A stretch of DNA of 64,000 bases from an uncultured Selenomonadales bacterium (GTDB taxonomy: Bacteria > Bacillota > Negativicutes > Selenomonadales > Selenomonadaceae). The notes beneath the pieces are model-generated. The model worked only from the letters and a program-made list of their open reading frames with translations, was not told the DNA's origin and did no database searches. A program made the translations under genes and the position numbers. The stretch is from positions 22,466 to 86,465 of the forward strand of contig CALFJE010000114.1 in assembly GCA_937877545.1 (NCBI GenBank). The letters are read 5' to 3'. Positions 25,080 to 33,324 of this stretch are shown in pieces; the stretch's first letter is position 1, and every line of letters begins with the position of its first letter.

Positions 25080-25108
25080 CATTTTAATCAAAAAGTAATA
25101 TGACACAT

Positions 25109-26485
25109 TCAATACGTCCAAGCCGAGGGTAATGTTTCTTCGCGCCAAGAATCGCGACGTTTGGGCGTCTTCTTCGTCGGAGCAAACGGGCGCGATAAAC
25201 AGGCGTAAACAATCGCGTCGACCGCGTGGTCTTCGGCGTCGGTGTCGTAGGTTTCGGGGTTGTGCTTATCGTGCGCCAACATCGGTATCGTCCGCGCCAC
25301 ATGCAAGCACGTCGTGAAAAATTTTATCGCCGGTACATACTCGCCCGCCGAATTTTTGTTGCCGATTAACCGTTGTTTGAAAGCGTTGGAACCCTCGGCG
25401 CGCCCCTTTGCACTCTTGCCGAACGTCGGCAACTTAGCCGCGTACAGCTGATTGTTTATTTCCTCCGCCACGCAAGGCACGCCCGTCTTTGCCCAACACG
25501 CCGAATCCAAGACGCCGTAGCTGATATTTTCCTCGCGGCGTTCCAACTTGGCAATTTTCTCGCCGACTTGAGCCGCCGTCTCGCCCGTGCCCTGATTAGC
25601 TTTGCCGCCCCAGCCGTACAGCTCGCGATAGCAAAATAAATTCCCGTCATAATCGACCGCGAACCATAAGCAACAATACGGCTTGGCGCAACCCCAATCC
25701 ATTGCGCGGAACTTTATCCAATCCGTCGGTATCGCGAACGGCGCAACCAAATGTTTACGCTCGTCCCATTCGCGAAAGAATTGCCCGCTCGCCACGCCCC
25801 ATTGTCCAAGAGCCGCCACTTTATAGCGTTGCGGGTTGCTTAACCTCATTTCCTCGAATAACGCCTTGTCCGCCGCCGATAAGAATTCGTTGCACTCGTA
25901 GGTTGTCGTCATCGCCAATACGTCCGCGCTCGGCTTGTCGAAGAATCGCGCTTTGAGCCAACTGGAGCTGTCCCACGGATTGAAACTTATCGACCATTGG
26001 ATAAAGTAACCGTCGGGCATTTGTCCGCGTAACGATTCGTCTATCAGCTGAAAATCGTCCTCCGTGACTTCAAACGCTTCCTCCAGCCAGCCCCAACATA
26101 AAAAGCCCTTGTCCACCGTGATTGAAGTCAGCTTAAAGGCGTCGTCCAAGCCGCGAAAAATTATGCGTTGTCCCGTCGGCAAATATTCAAGTTCCAAAGG
26201 GCTTACGCGGGCTTTCCAATATTCCGACACGCCCAGCCGATTTATCGCCCAGCGTAATTGCGCAAAGCATGAATTCTTCAGCGACTTTTCCGTTTTCCGA
26301 ATCACCAACGTGTTCGCCGACGGATATTCCATCATGCGGCAGATTATGTTCAATGCGATTGTCGTTGACTTCTTCGACGCACGAGAGCCTTTGACCACGC
26401 GGTAACGTTTCTTGCAATTCCAAAAGCGACCGTAACCTTTGCCAACCACGTCGGGCAAATACAGTTCAGTCTTCAAGTTGCTCAC
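25109..26485 (-). CDS. terL: Phage terminase large subunit (PBSX/Terminase_3 type)
   Basis: 458 residues. The ATPase has a Walker A-like loop VVKGSRASKKSTTIAL near 30-45 and a Walker B-type CWGWLEEAFEV. The nuclease domain begins near FRAMDWGCAKPYC and ends with DTDAEDHAVDAIVYA, giving the acidic metal-binding residues. It packages DNA through the portal. GTG 26485 overlaps the small subunit gene by 20 bases. Confidence 0.9.
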   Translation of the reverse strand: MSNLKTELYLPDVVGKGYGRFWNCKKRYRVVKGSRASKKSTTIALNIICRMMEYPSANTLVIRKTEKSLKNSCFAQLRWAINRLGVSEYWKARVSPLELEYLPTGQRIIFRGLDDAFKLTSITVDKGFLCWGWLEEAFEVTEDDFQLIDESLRGQMPDGYFIQWSISFNPWDSSSWLKARFFDKPSADVLAMTTTYECNEFLSAADKALFEEMRLSNPQRYKVAALGQWGVASGQFFREWDERKHLVAPFAIPTDWIKFRAMDWGCAKPYCCLWFAVDYDGNLFCYRELYGWGGKANQGTGETAAQVGEKIAKLERREENISYGVLDSACWAKTGVPCVAEEINNQLYAAKLPTFGKSAKGRAEGSNAFKQRLIGNKNSAGEYVPAIKFFTTCLHVARTIPMLAHDKHNPETYDTDAEDHAVDAIVYACLSRPFAPTKKTPKRRDSWREETLPSAWTY

Positions 26486-26837
26486 CGCCCGATATGACTA
26501 CCGGCGTTGCTTTGAAACTGATTTGCGTCACGTATGCGCCCTGCACTTTCAGCAAAAGGTGTATCGCTTTGATTCGATTTGCGTCGTCCGCCTCCGAATT
26601 CCGCGCTATCGCCGTTAAAATTTCTTGGCATTCAACCACGCCCGCAATTTTTTCGCGTTTGACTTCCGCCGCCAATTCTGCCAGCCGCGCTTGTATCTCA
26701 GGCTTCTTGAGCAAATTCGACGCCAAGGTTTGGCACGAGGTCTTTTTCTTTTGGTAGCCCGCTCGCAAGTATGCCTCTGTCGCATTTCCGCATGACGCAT
26801 ATTCCAAACAAAATTTCTCTTGTCGCGGCGTCAACAT
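26466..26837 (-). CDS. terS: Phage terminase small subunit
   Basis: About 123 residues: MLTPRQEKFCLEYASCGNAT and EAYLRAGYQ, the HTH opening typical of the Terminase_2 family, then a helical oligomerisation part. ATG 26837 with GGTGA just upstream is preferred to the in-frame GTG 26846. It recognises the packaging site and recruits TerL, whose gene overlaps its end. Confidence 0.88.
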   Translation of the reverse strand: MLTPRQEKFCLEYASCGNATEAYLRAGYQKKKTSCQTLASNLLKKPEIQARLAELAAEVKREKIAGVVECQEILTAIARNSEADDANRIKAIHLLLKVQGAYVTQISFKATPVVISGGEQLED

Positions 26838-26904
26838 TTTTCTCACCGCCTTTCCATTATGCCAAGTTTATCAGAAATTCCCGCCCGTTATCGCCGTCAT
26901 AAGC

Positions 26905-27174
26905 TCAAACTTTTATCAAGCCGAGTTGCACCGCCTGCAATGCCGCGTACATCCTTACGAAGTCCAATAATCGGCGTCGTGTTGAGTTTGAGATTTGGAG
27001 TTCCCGACACGTCTTGCGCCAATCTTCGCGGGCGTAGCGGCGGCGTGCTGCCTCAAAGCGGCAATCCGCTTGCTTTCGCGCCCAAGCCCATGTTTTGTCG
27101 ACCACCGTCAGCCACAGCTCGGGATATTCTACCGTTTGCTCGCAATTTAGCATGACTTTTTTAAGCGGCGTCAA
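26905..27174 (-). CDS. Prophage regulatory-type protein, N-terminus probably truncated
   Basis: From TTG 27174 the frame gives 89 residues rich in Arg and Trp (WLTVVDKTWAWARKQADCRF, TRRRLLDFVRMYAALQAV). The same frame continues upstream with sensible protein sequence (GRPHLPQKIELSDPTVAQVL) to about 27268 but meets no usual start codon before a stop. The gene therefore seems to have lost its 5' end at the prophage edge. The family is not recognised; small proteins of this kind often precede terS. Confidence 0.5.
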   Translation of the reverse strand: MTPLKKVMLNCEQTVEYPELWLTVVDKTWAWARKQADCRFEAARRRYAREDWRKTCRELQISNSTRRRLLDFVRMYAALQAVQLGLIKV

Positions 27175-27267
27175 ATTCCTTAGGACTTGCGCGACGGTCG
27201 GGTCGGACAGCTCAATCTTTTGCGGCAGGTGCGGGCGTCCGTCATAACAATTTTTAATCGGCGGTTA

Positions 27268-27296
27268 AAGACAAATGCGGCGATTTGCCTTATACT
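27268..27296 (+). promoter_or_regulatory. Probable promoter of the secreted-protein gene
   Basis: AAGACA (27268-27273), 17 bases, TATACT (27291-27296), 20 bases before the start at 27316. It begins just where the prophage reading frame ends, which suggests the host DNA resumes here. Confidence 0.5.
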
Positions 27297-27315
27297 TGGC
27301 GCGAGGTGAAAAATT

Positions 27316-27927
27316 ATGAGCATGAAAAAATTTTTGGCGGGCTTGTTGAGCGGCGCGTTGATTATGGCGGGCGGCAATGCCTTGGCGAATCCGCCCGATA
27401 TGCAAGACCGCGACGACGAATCTTGGCAAGAGGAAGAGGCAGCTCATATCGGCGGCTGGGCGAAATATTTTTCCGAAAAATACGGCGTCGATTCCGCGCA
27501 GGTTGAGCAGGCATTGACCGACGGCGTACATATAGAGGACGTGCGTCATGCGGCGATTTTGTCCAAGCTCAGCGGCAAGAGTTTTTCGGATGTCCTCGCC
27601 ATGAAGGTCGATTGGGGGCAAGTCGCCGATAAGTTGGGCGTCACCCGCGAACAGGTTGCGGAATTCTTCCAACAGGAGCGCGAGGAGAGTTTTGCCAAAC
27701 ACGCCGGCATTGACGTTAAGACTCTGCGCGGCTTGCTCAAAGACGGCTACGACATGCGCGACATTGCCATTGCCGGCAAAATTGCGCAGGCGGCAAACAA
27801 AGACGTTAAGAGCGTCCTCGGCAAGCGCAAACTCAACAACACCTGGGAAGACGTGGCTAAATCTTTCGGCGTCGACATGGGCAAAATAATGCCGCCGCCG
27901 CCGCAAGGTCATCAACGCGGCAGATAA
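27316..27927 (+). CDS. Secreted protein with helical repeats
   Basis: 203 residues from ATG 27316 behind GAGGTGA. It has a Sec signal peptide (MSMKKFLAGLLSGALIMAGG, likely cut after ALA). The mature part is helical with two or three related units (HAAILSKLSGKSFSDVLAM, DIAIAGKIAQAANKDVKSVL), each followed by a W..VA..LGV-type helix. It ends in a proline run. It is probably a periplasmic or cell-surface protein. No enzyme motif is visible and the family is not recognised. Confidence 0.75.
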   Translation: MSMKKFLAGLLSGALIMAGGNALANPPDMQDRDDESWQEEEAAHIGGWAKYFSEKYGVDSAQVEQALTDGVHIEDVRHAAILSKLSGKSFSDVLAMKVDWGQVADKLGVTREQVAEFFQQEREESFAKHAGIDVKTLRGLLKDGYDMRDIAIAGKIAQAANKDVKSVLGKRKLNNTWEDVAKSFGVDMGKIMPPPPQGHQRGR

Positions 27928-27947
27928 ATTCCTTTCCATAAAAATTC

Positions 27948-27982
27948 AGCGACAGGCTCGATTGAACCCGTCGCTTTTTTTA
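27948..27982. terminator. Bidirectional terminator
   Basis: A stem AGCGAC/GTCGCT (extended by GG/CC) followed by seven T on the plus strand, with A-runs on the left for the opposite direction. It lies between the convergent secreted-protein and Cys-rich HMA genes. Confidence 0.75.
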
Positions 27983-28393
27983 TGCCGTGACAGCTCCCGC
28001 GCCATAGCCCGCCTTACGAATCGCCTCGCGTAACGTGTCGTCGGGAACGTCTGCTTTCAAGCCGACCTGCGCGGATTGCTTTTCAAGGCTCGCCGCCGCC
28101 AACGTCACGCCGTCGACCTTTTCCAACGCCCGCACGACCTTATAAATACATTTTTCGCACGTCATGCCGTCAACGTCAATGGTGCGGTGAATCGGGAACC
28201 GTTCAATCTTCTCCACGCGGGCGCGATAGCCGTCGTCGATAGCCTTCTTAGCGGAGCAACTGCCCTCGCAACCCGAACAGCCGCCCTCCGAACAACAAGC
28301 CGCCTCGCTCTTGAAAAACGCCCTGTAAATTTTTTTCAAACCGTAGCCGAACGCCGCCGCTATAATCAGCCCAAGTATAATTGTCGCTGTCAT
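27980..28393 (-). CDS. FeoB-associated Cys-rich membrane segment fused to an HMA metal-binding domain
   Basis: 137 residues from ATG 28393 with GGAGATGA upstream. Residues 1-22 form one membrane helix (TATIILGLIIAAAFGYGL). A cysteine-dense stretch follows (ACCSEGGCSGCEGSC), as in the small Cys-rich proteins linked to FeoB. Residues from about 70 are a heavy-metal-associated domain with the metal site DGMTCEKCIYKVV. Position downstream of feoAB supports a role in iron or copper handling at the membrane. Gene debris separates it from feoB, so it may no longer share the feo transcript. Confidence 0.8.
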   Translation of the reverse strand: MTATIILGLIIAAAFGYGLKKIYRAFFKSEAACCSEGGCSGCEGSCSAKKAIDDGYRARVEKIERFPIHRTIDVDGMTCEKCIYKVVRALEKVDGVTLAAASLEKQSAQVGLKADVPDDTLREAIRKAGYGAGAVTA

Positions 28394-28510
28394 GAAATCA
28401 TCTCCAAATTTTTTCGATAATCCGTCGGCGTCGCCTTGAATATCTTGCGGAACGCCTTGAAAAAATAACTCATGTTTAAAACAACTTCGACGGACTCGGC
28501 GGAAACCGAC
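28390..28510 (-). pseudogene. C-terminal fragment of an AraC-family regulator
   Basis: The frame ends MSYFFKAFRKIFKATPTDYR then KNLEMIS, the hallmark end of the AraC helix-turn-helix domain (SYFSR.FKK..G.TP..YR). The ligand-binding half and first helix-turn-helix are missing. Its TGA overlaps the ATG of the next gene, so a full AraC gene once preceded the HMA gene. Confidence 0.65.
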
Positions 28511-28651
28511 TGCGAATCCCTTTGCCCGTCGAAAAATATAAATTGCTTGCCCGCGTCGCCGAGTAGCGGTTGCAGGAATTTTATCCAAAAGACATCTGCG
28601 CGGGTGCGCATTTATAAAGCAACCGTCGCCCGACGTTACCGATTTGTACAT

Positions 28652-28834
28652 TACCAAGCCTCCGCAAATTTATTCATAGAAATTTTCGGCGCGAAGGCAA
28701 GCTCCAAGTACAGCAACTTCCGCAACGCTTTCCTGAGTTTCGACGGCGGCTCGCGCATTGAGATTATGACGCGCACAAGCATGACCGACCCCGAAGGCAA
28801 CGAGGTTGAACTTATCGCCGGCAACCTTGATTAA
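28652..28834 (+). pseudogene. Remnant of a VOC/glyoxalase-family protein
   Basis: The frame reads LFIEIFGAKASSKY, LSFDGGSRIEIMTRTSM, then directly TDPEGNEVELIAG. These are the first and last parts of a glyoxalase-fold dioxygenase-superfamily protein; the middle (about 60 residues) is deleted and there is no start codon. Confidence 0.65.
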
Positions 28835-28841
28835 AAATTTT

Positions 28842-28875
28842 ATCCCCGACAAAAATTCTTGCCGGGGATTTTTTA
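28842..28875. terminator. Terminator downstream of feoB
   Basis: ATCCCCG/CGGGGAT stem flanked by A- and T-runs, lying immediately after the feoB stop (minus strand). It may also act on the plus strand. Confidence 0.75.
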
Positions 28876-28885
28876 TCGTCAACGT

Positions 28886-30787
28886 TTATTCAAAGCCGAG
28901 CAATTTACCGCCTTGATAGACGATAAGCGAGGCTATCCACGCCACCGCGCAGGTGTAGAAGAACGCGAACGCCATCCACTTCCAGCTTTGCGTTTCCTTT
29001 TTGATTGTGCCGAGTGCCGTCATGCAGGGCGAATACAGTTGCGTAAAGACCATGAACGCCAACGCCGCCAACGGTGTGAACGCACTGCCTAACGACGTTC
29101 CGATAAGCGTGCTTGCCGATTCTTCGAGGTCTTCGTCTTCCGTGGAGAGTTCGTCCGTGCCGTAGAGGATACCCATAGTCGAAACGACAGCCTCCTTAGC
29201 CATTATGCCCGTAACGACAGCCGCGCCCGCCTCCCACGTGTCAAAGCCTTGCGGAGCGAATACCACAGCCGCCGCCGAGCCTATGCCCGCCAGATAACTC
29301 GTGTCCATATCTTCCGTCATGCCGTCGGAATTGAAATTGCTCAGGAACCAAATCATAACGCTCATTGCAAAAATAATCGTGCCGGCTTTAATCAAGTAGC
29401 CCTTGCCCTTATCCCACGCCTCAAGCAGGACGGTTTTAATATCGGGCAGACGATACGGCGGCAGTTCAAGCAGGAACGTCGATTCTTGCTCCTTGAAGGT
29501 CGTCGTGCTCAAAATCTTAGCCATAAGGATTGCAACCGCTATGCCGAGGAAATACATTGCAAAGACGATATTGGCGGCGTTATCGGGGAAGAACATCGCT
29601 GCGAACAACATCAGCACGGGGACTTTGGCGTTGCAGGTGAGGAACGGCGTCACGAGGATTGAAATCATTCTGTCCTTGTGCGTGTCGAGGGCGCGTGCGC
29701 CCATAATCGCGGGGACGCCGCAACCGAAGCCCATTATCAGCGGCATGATACCTTTACCGCTCAAACCTGCGCGGCGCATAATCGGATCCATTATGAACGC
29801 GACGCGAGCCATGTAGCCCGTGCCGTCGAGGAAGCTCAAGCAGAGGAACAGCGTAAAAATCAGCGGGACGAAATTGATAACCGCGCCGACGCCCGCGATA
29901 ATGCCGTCCGATACGAGCAACTGCATCCAATCCGCGACGCCCGCCTCAGCCATAGCCTCTGCCGCCGCAGGTGCCAACGTTTCGTCAAAGAATTCTCCGA
30001 CCAAATCGGCGAGCGGTTGCCCTATCCAGTTGAACGCGATTTGGAACATCAACCAGAATATCGCGACCATTAAAATCAGCGACGATACGCCGTTTGCCAG
30101 GAAGGAGTCGAGCTTTTCCGTTAAAGTTTTGCCCGCCGCGCTGACCGTGACCGCTTGAGCCATAATCTTATCGATGAGGTCGTAGCGTGCAGATATGATT
30201 TCCTCCTCGACCTTAGCCGCCGCCAAGCCGCTGTGTTCGATATTGTGAATCCTGTCAATGTGTTCGCGAATCAGCTTGCCGGGCTTGTAGTTCGACATGA
30301 CGGCGTTGGTGAACACGTCGAGAAGCTTGCGGACGCTCTTGTTGCTGCGCCCGACGGTATTGGTCACGGGCATACCGAAGGCGTCTTCGAGCTTCTTCAT
30401 GTCGATTTTAATGCCGTGACGCTCCGCTTCGTCCATCATGTTAAGGTTGAGGATAAGCGGAATGCCGTTTTCCATGAGCTGAATCGTCAAGAAGAGGTTG
30501 CGGGCGATATTGGCGGCGTCGATAATGTTGACGACTATATCGGGCTTGTTTTCCTTGAAATAATCGCTGACAACCTGCTCCTCCTGCGAGCGGGCGTTGA
30601 TTGAGTAAGTGCCGGGCAGGTCAATGACGGAAATTTTTCTGCCGTTGTGCTCAATGACGCCGACCTTTTTATCGACGGTGACGCCGGGCCAGTTGCCGAT
30701 TTTCTGACGTGCGCCCGTCAATTCGTTAAAGATTGTCGATTTGCCTGTATTGGGGTTGCCCGTCAAGGCTACGGATAATGCTGACAT
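28886..30787 (-). CDS. feoB: Ferrous iron transporter FeoB
   Basis: 633 residues. The N-terminal G domain has GNPNTGKSTIFNELTG (G1), DLPGTY (G3) and NLNMMDEA (G4-like). A helical linker follows, then two Gate domains and the FeoB core with many membrane segments (MGFGCGVPAIMGARAL, PFLTCNAKVPVLMLF). It imports Fe(II) into the cytoplasm in a GTP-dependent way. It follows feoA by 12 bases under a common promoter. The length is at the short end for the family because the cytoplasmic tail is brief. Confidence 0.96.
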   Translation of the reverse strand: MSALSVALTGNPNTGKSTIFNELTGARQKIGNWPGVTVDKKVGVIEHNGRKISVIDLPGTYSINARSQEEQVVSDYFKENKPDIVVNIIDAANIARNLFLTIQLMENGIPLILNLNMMDEAERHGIKIDMKKLEDAFGMPVTNTVGRSNKSVRKLLDVFTNAVMSNYKPGKLIREHIDRIHNIEHSGLAAAKVEEEIISARYDLIDKIMAQAVTVSAAGKTLTEKLDSFLANGVSSLILMVAIFWLMFQIAFNWIGQPLADLVGEFFDETLAPAAAEAMAEAGVADWMQLLVSDGIIAGVGAVINFVPLIFTLFLCLSFLDGTGYMARVAFIMDPIMRRAGLSGKGIMPLIMGFGCGVPAIMGARALDTHKDRMISILVTPFLTCNAKVPVLMLFAAMFFPDNAANIVFAMYFLGIAVAILMAKILSTTTFKEQESTFLLELPPYRLPDIKTVLLEAWDKGKGYLIKAGTIIFAMSVMIWFLSNFNSDGMTEDMDTSYLAGIGSAAAVVFAPQGFDTWEAGAAVVTGIMAKEAVVSTMGILYGTDELSTEDEDLEESASTLIGTSLGSAFTPLAALAFMVFTQLYSPCMTALGTIKKETQSWKWMAFAFFYTCAVAWIASLIVYQGGKLLGFE

Positions 30788-30799
30788 TGTTTAGCCTCC

Positions 30800-31024
30800 T
30801 CACTGCACTTGCGAAACTTGAATCTGCGCGGCGTCGTCGCGTCGCATAGCCAAGTTGTAGGAACGGAGCCGCAAAGCTATGGGGTCGCCGAGCGGTGCCG
30901 AGTTGAGCACTTCGACGCGTGTACCGGGTATCAGCCCCATGGTCATGAGCCGCTGTTTAAGTTTCGATTCGCCGACGGCGTCTATCCTTACCGTCATGCC
31001 GGGTTTTGTATCTTTAAGCGTCAA
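30800..31024 (-). CDS. feoA: FeoA ferrous iron transport protein
   Basis: The SH3-like FeoA domain (DTKPGMTVRIDAVGE, MGLIPGTRVEVLNSAPLGDP) works with FeoB. TTG 31024 is chosen as start: AAGGAG lies nine bases upstream and the product is then 74-75 residues, the usual size. The ATG at 31033 touches the ribosome binding site and can hardly serve. Confidence 0.92.
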   Translation of the reverse strand: MTLKDTKPGMTVRIDAVGESKLKQRLMTMGLIPGTRVEVLNSAPLGDPIALRLRSYNLAMRRDDAAQIQVSQVQ

Positions 31025-31061
31025 GCTTATCATCTCCTTGAAAATCTTTTTCGTTTGGCGC

Positions 31062-31090
31062 AGTCTATCACACATGCAAATAATTATCAA
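31062..31090 (-). promoter_or_regulatory. Promoter of feoAB with AT-rich, Fur-box-like element
   Basis: On the minus strand TTGATA (31085-31090), 17 bases, TAGACT (31062-31067). The -35 and spacer read TTGATAATTATTTGC, which partly matches the Fur box GATAATGATAAT; iron control by Fur is therefore plausible but not proven. Confidence 0.6.
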
Positions 31091-31115
31091 CACCGCTTGA
31101 AAAGTTTTTGCAACG

Positions 31116-31143
31116 AAAAAGCCCCCGCCGCATTGGCAGGAGC
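31116..31143 (-). terminator. Terminator of hisIE
   Basis: On the minus strand a nine-pair stem (two G-U pairs) with a five-base loop, GCTCCTGCC/GGCGGGGGC, followed by TTTTT. It lies 12 bases after the hisIE stop. Confidence 0.75.
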
Positions 31144-31154
31144 CATAGATTTTT

Positions 31155-31853
31155 TTAGTCGTTGGGACGTTCGCCAGTCTTGCCCGTGAATTTGTGATAG
31201 TTGCCGCCCTTGCGCCGATTCATCAGCTCGGCAAAGAGGTCTTCGGGCTTAATGCCGTGCCACGCCAACAAAACAAGGCAGTGATACCAAAGGTCTCCCA
31301 TCTCGTACAGAATCTGTTCGACGTTGTTGTTCTTCGACGCGATAATCGTCTCGACAGCCTCCTCGCCGACCTTCTTGAGAATTTTGTCATGCCCCATGTT
31401 GAACAGGTAATTGGTATAGGAGCCGTCGACGGGGTGACGCTGACGGTCTTTGATGACGGAATAAAGCTCATACAGCACGAGCGACAAATCTTCGGGCGGC
31501 TGGTCAATGACGGCGGGCAGATTTTTATTTTCGTCGAGCCTGCGCCCGCTGAAACAGGAATACGTTCCCGTGTGACACGCCACGCCCGTCTGATGAACCT
31601 TGACCAAGAGCGCGTCGCCGTCACAGTCATAGTACAGTGCCTTGACTTGCTGGACGTTGCCGCTGGTTTCGCCCTTCTTCCAGAGCGTCTTGCGGCTACG
31701 GCTGTAAAAATGCGTGTAGCCCGTTTCAATCGTTTTCTTAAGTGATTCTTCGTTCATGTAGGCGAGCATGAGCACTTGCCCGCTTTCCTCCTGCACTATC
31801 GCCGGAACCAGCCCGTGCTGATTGAATTTAACTTTGCTGATGTCAATGTCCAT
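31155..31853 (-). CDS. hisI: Bifunctional phosphoribosyl-AMP cyclohydrolase / phosphoribosyl-ATP pyrophosphatase HisIE
   Basis: 232 residues. Residues 1-115 are the HisI domain with [28 protein letters not shown], and the metal site YDCDGDALL...HTGTYSCF. Residues about 125-232 are the HisE domain ([41 protein letters not shown]). It catalyses steps 2 and 3 of histidine synthesis. ATG 31853 has AAAGGAGG nine bases upstream. It stands alone here, with its own promoter and terminator, rather than in a his operon. Confidence 0.95.
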   Translation of the reverse strand: MDIDISKVKFNQHGLVPAIVQEESGQVLMLAYMNEESLKKTIETGYTHFYSRSRKTLWKKGETSGNVQQVKALYYDCDGDALLVKVHQTGVACHTGTYSCFSGRRLDENKNLPAVIDQPPEDLSLVLYELYSVIKDRQRHPVDGSYTNYLFNMGHDKILKKVGEEAVETIIASKNNNVEQILYEMGDLWYHCLVLLAWHGIKPEDLFAELMNRRKGGNYHKFTGKTGERPND

Positions 31854-31878
31854 AGAAAAAGCCTCCTTTGACCCGTTC

Positions 31879-31907
31879 ATTGTAGCGAAAAATTTTCCCT
31901 TCGGCAA
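31879..31907 (-). promoter_or_regulatory. Promoter of hisIE
   Basis: Minus strand TTGCCG (31902-31907), 17 bases, TACAAT (31879-31884). A divergent plus-strand TATAAT at 31924-31929 for the methyltransferase gene lies close by, so the two promoters face away from each other with overlapping upstream elements. Confidence 0.6.
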
Positions 31908-31955
31908 GCGGGCGGTTTTATGTTATAATGCAAAAAATTTTCGGAGGCGATAACT

Positions 31956-33017
31956 TTGGCGGGCAATAAAAATCTTCACACGTCGCGGGCAAGCAAGGCT
32001 GACGAATTTTATACGCAACAAAACACTGTCGAAGACGAATTGCAATTTTATACTGAACACTTCGCGGGCAAAGTCGTCCTCTGTAATTGCGATGACCCCT
32101 ACGAATCCGAATTCTTTAAATACTTCGCGCTGTACTTTAACGCCCTCGGTCTCAAGAAACTAATCGCCACGTGTTACGCCGGCTCGCCCATTGTTCAGAC
32201 CGAACTGGACTTTTTCGGCACGCAAAATGAAAATCCGTCCTTCGACAAGCGCAGACAGGCGATTCGCTTCGACGTGACCGAAGTCAAGGATTGGAACGGC
32301 GACGGCTACGAGGATTTGCGCGACGTTGAACTGTTGTTGAAGACCAATCGCAACGTCGTGACTTATCTGGACGGCGACGGCGATTTTCGTTCCTCCGAAT
32401 GCGTCGCGGCTCTGCACGAAGCTGATATTGTCGTCACCAACCCGCCCTTCAGCCTCATGAAAAAATATCTGCCCTTCCTCGTCGACAGTGGCAAAAAATT
32501 CCTCGTCCTCGGCAACATGAATCACGTGACCTTCAAGGAAATTTTCCCCTACTTCATGAACAACACCGTCTGGCTCGGATACAACAGCGGGCATTTCTGG
32601 TTCAAGGTGCCCGATTATTACGAAGAGAAGGCGACCGACTTTAAGGTTGACGCGGACGGGCAAAAGTGGCGGCGCATGGGCAATATCTGTTGGTTCACGA
32701 ATTTGGACTTCAAGAAACGCCACGAGCCGCTGATTTTGACGAAACGCTATTCGCCCGAAGAGTTCCCGCGCTACGACAACTACGACGCCATTAACGTCGA
32801 CCGCACCGCCGATATTCCCATGGATTACGACGGCGTCATGGGCGTGCCGATAACTTTCCTCGCACAACATTGCCCCGAACAATTTGAAGTCCTCGGTATC
32901 GCGAATTCTGCGCGTTGGATGGATTATGAGTGCTTTACGGTCGTTAAAGGCAAAAAAATTTATAACAGGCTGTTGATACGGAAGCTAAGCGACATGGGAG
33001 ATTGGAAAGATGATTGA
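31956..33017 (+). CDS. EcoRI-type adenine-specific DNA methyltransferase
   Basis: 353 residues from TTG 31956 with GGAGG nine bases upstream. It matches the EcoRI methylase family: KADEFYTQQNTVEDEL at the start, VLCNCDDPYESEFF (SAM region), ADIVVTNPPFSLM near residue 160 (the NPPF catalytic motif for adenine N6 methylation), and FWFKVPDYY later. It is the first gene of a four-gene unit and its last eight bases overlap the next start (ATGATTGA). No EcoRI-like endonuclease is encoded; the DUF262-HNH protein three genes on is the best nuclease candidate. Confidence 0.88.
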   Translation: MAGNKNLHTSRASKADEFYTQQNTVEDELQFYTEHFAGKVVLCNCDDPYESEFFKYFALYFNALGLKKLIATCYAGSPIVQTELDFFGTQNENPSFDKRRQAIRFDVTEVKDWNGDGYEDLRDVELLLKTNRNVVTYLDGDGDFRSSECVAALHEADIVVTNPPFSLMKKYLPFLVDSGKKFLVLGNMNHVTFKEIFPYFMNNTVWLGYNSGHFWFKVPDYYEEKATDFKVDADGQKWRRMGNICWFTNLDFKKRHEPLILTKRYSPEEFPRYDNYDAINVDRTADIPMDYDGVMGVPITFLAQHCPEQFEVLGIANSARWMDYECFTVVKGKKIYNRLLIRKLSDMGDWKDD

Positions 33018-33321
33018 GATAGAAAAGCTCAGAGGATACGCAACGGCGGATAGAATCTTTGTCACGAATCATGCGGCGGAACGTTTTCGCGAACGCGGGA
33101 TAAGTGTCGGCGACATTCGCAACGCGATAACCGGCGGCGAAGTGATTGAGCAATATCCGAACGATTATCCGTATCCGAGCTGTTTGGTATTGGGCGATAA
33201 TCTGCGCGGCGAAAAGATTCACGCAGTCTTGAGCGACGAGGGTACGTCGAGCAGAATAATCACGGCGTATTTCCCCGACGCCGACAAGTGGAGCGACGAT
33301 TTGAAAGTCAGGAGGCAATGA
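33010..33321 (+). CDS. DUF4258-like protein, probable toxin partner
   Basis: 103 residues. The pattern FVTNHAAERFRERGIS, VGDIRNAITGGEVIEQY and KIHAVLSDEG fits DUF4258, small proteins frequently paired with a YgiT/MqsA-type zinc finger protein as toxin and antitoxin. It overlaps the methyltransferase gene by eight bases and is followed after three bases by just such a zinc finger gene. RNase activity is only inferred from this pairing. Confidence 0.72.
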   Translation: MIEIEKLRGYATADRIFVTNHAAERFRERGISVGDIRNAITGGEVIEQYPNDYPYPSCLVLGDNLRGEKIHAVLSDEGTSSRIITAYFPDADKWSDDLKVRRQ

Positions 33322-33324
33322 ATC

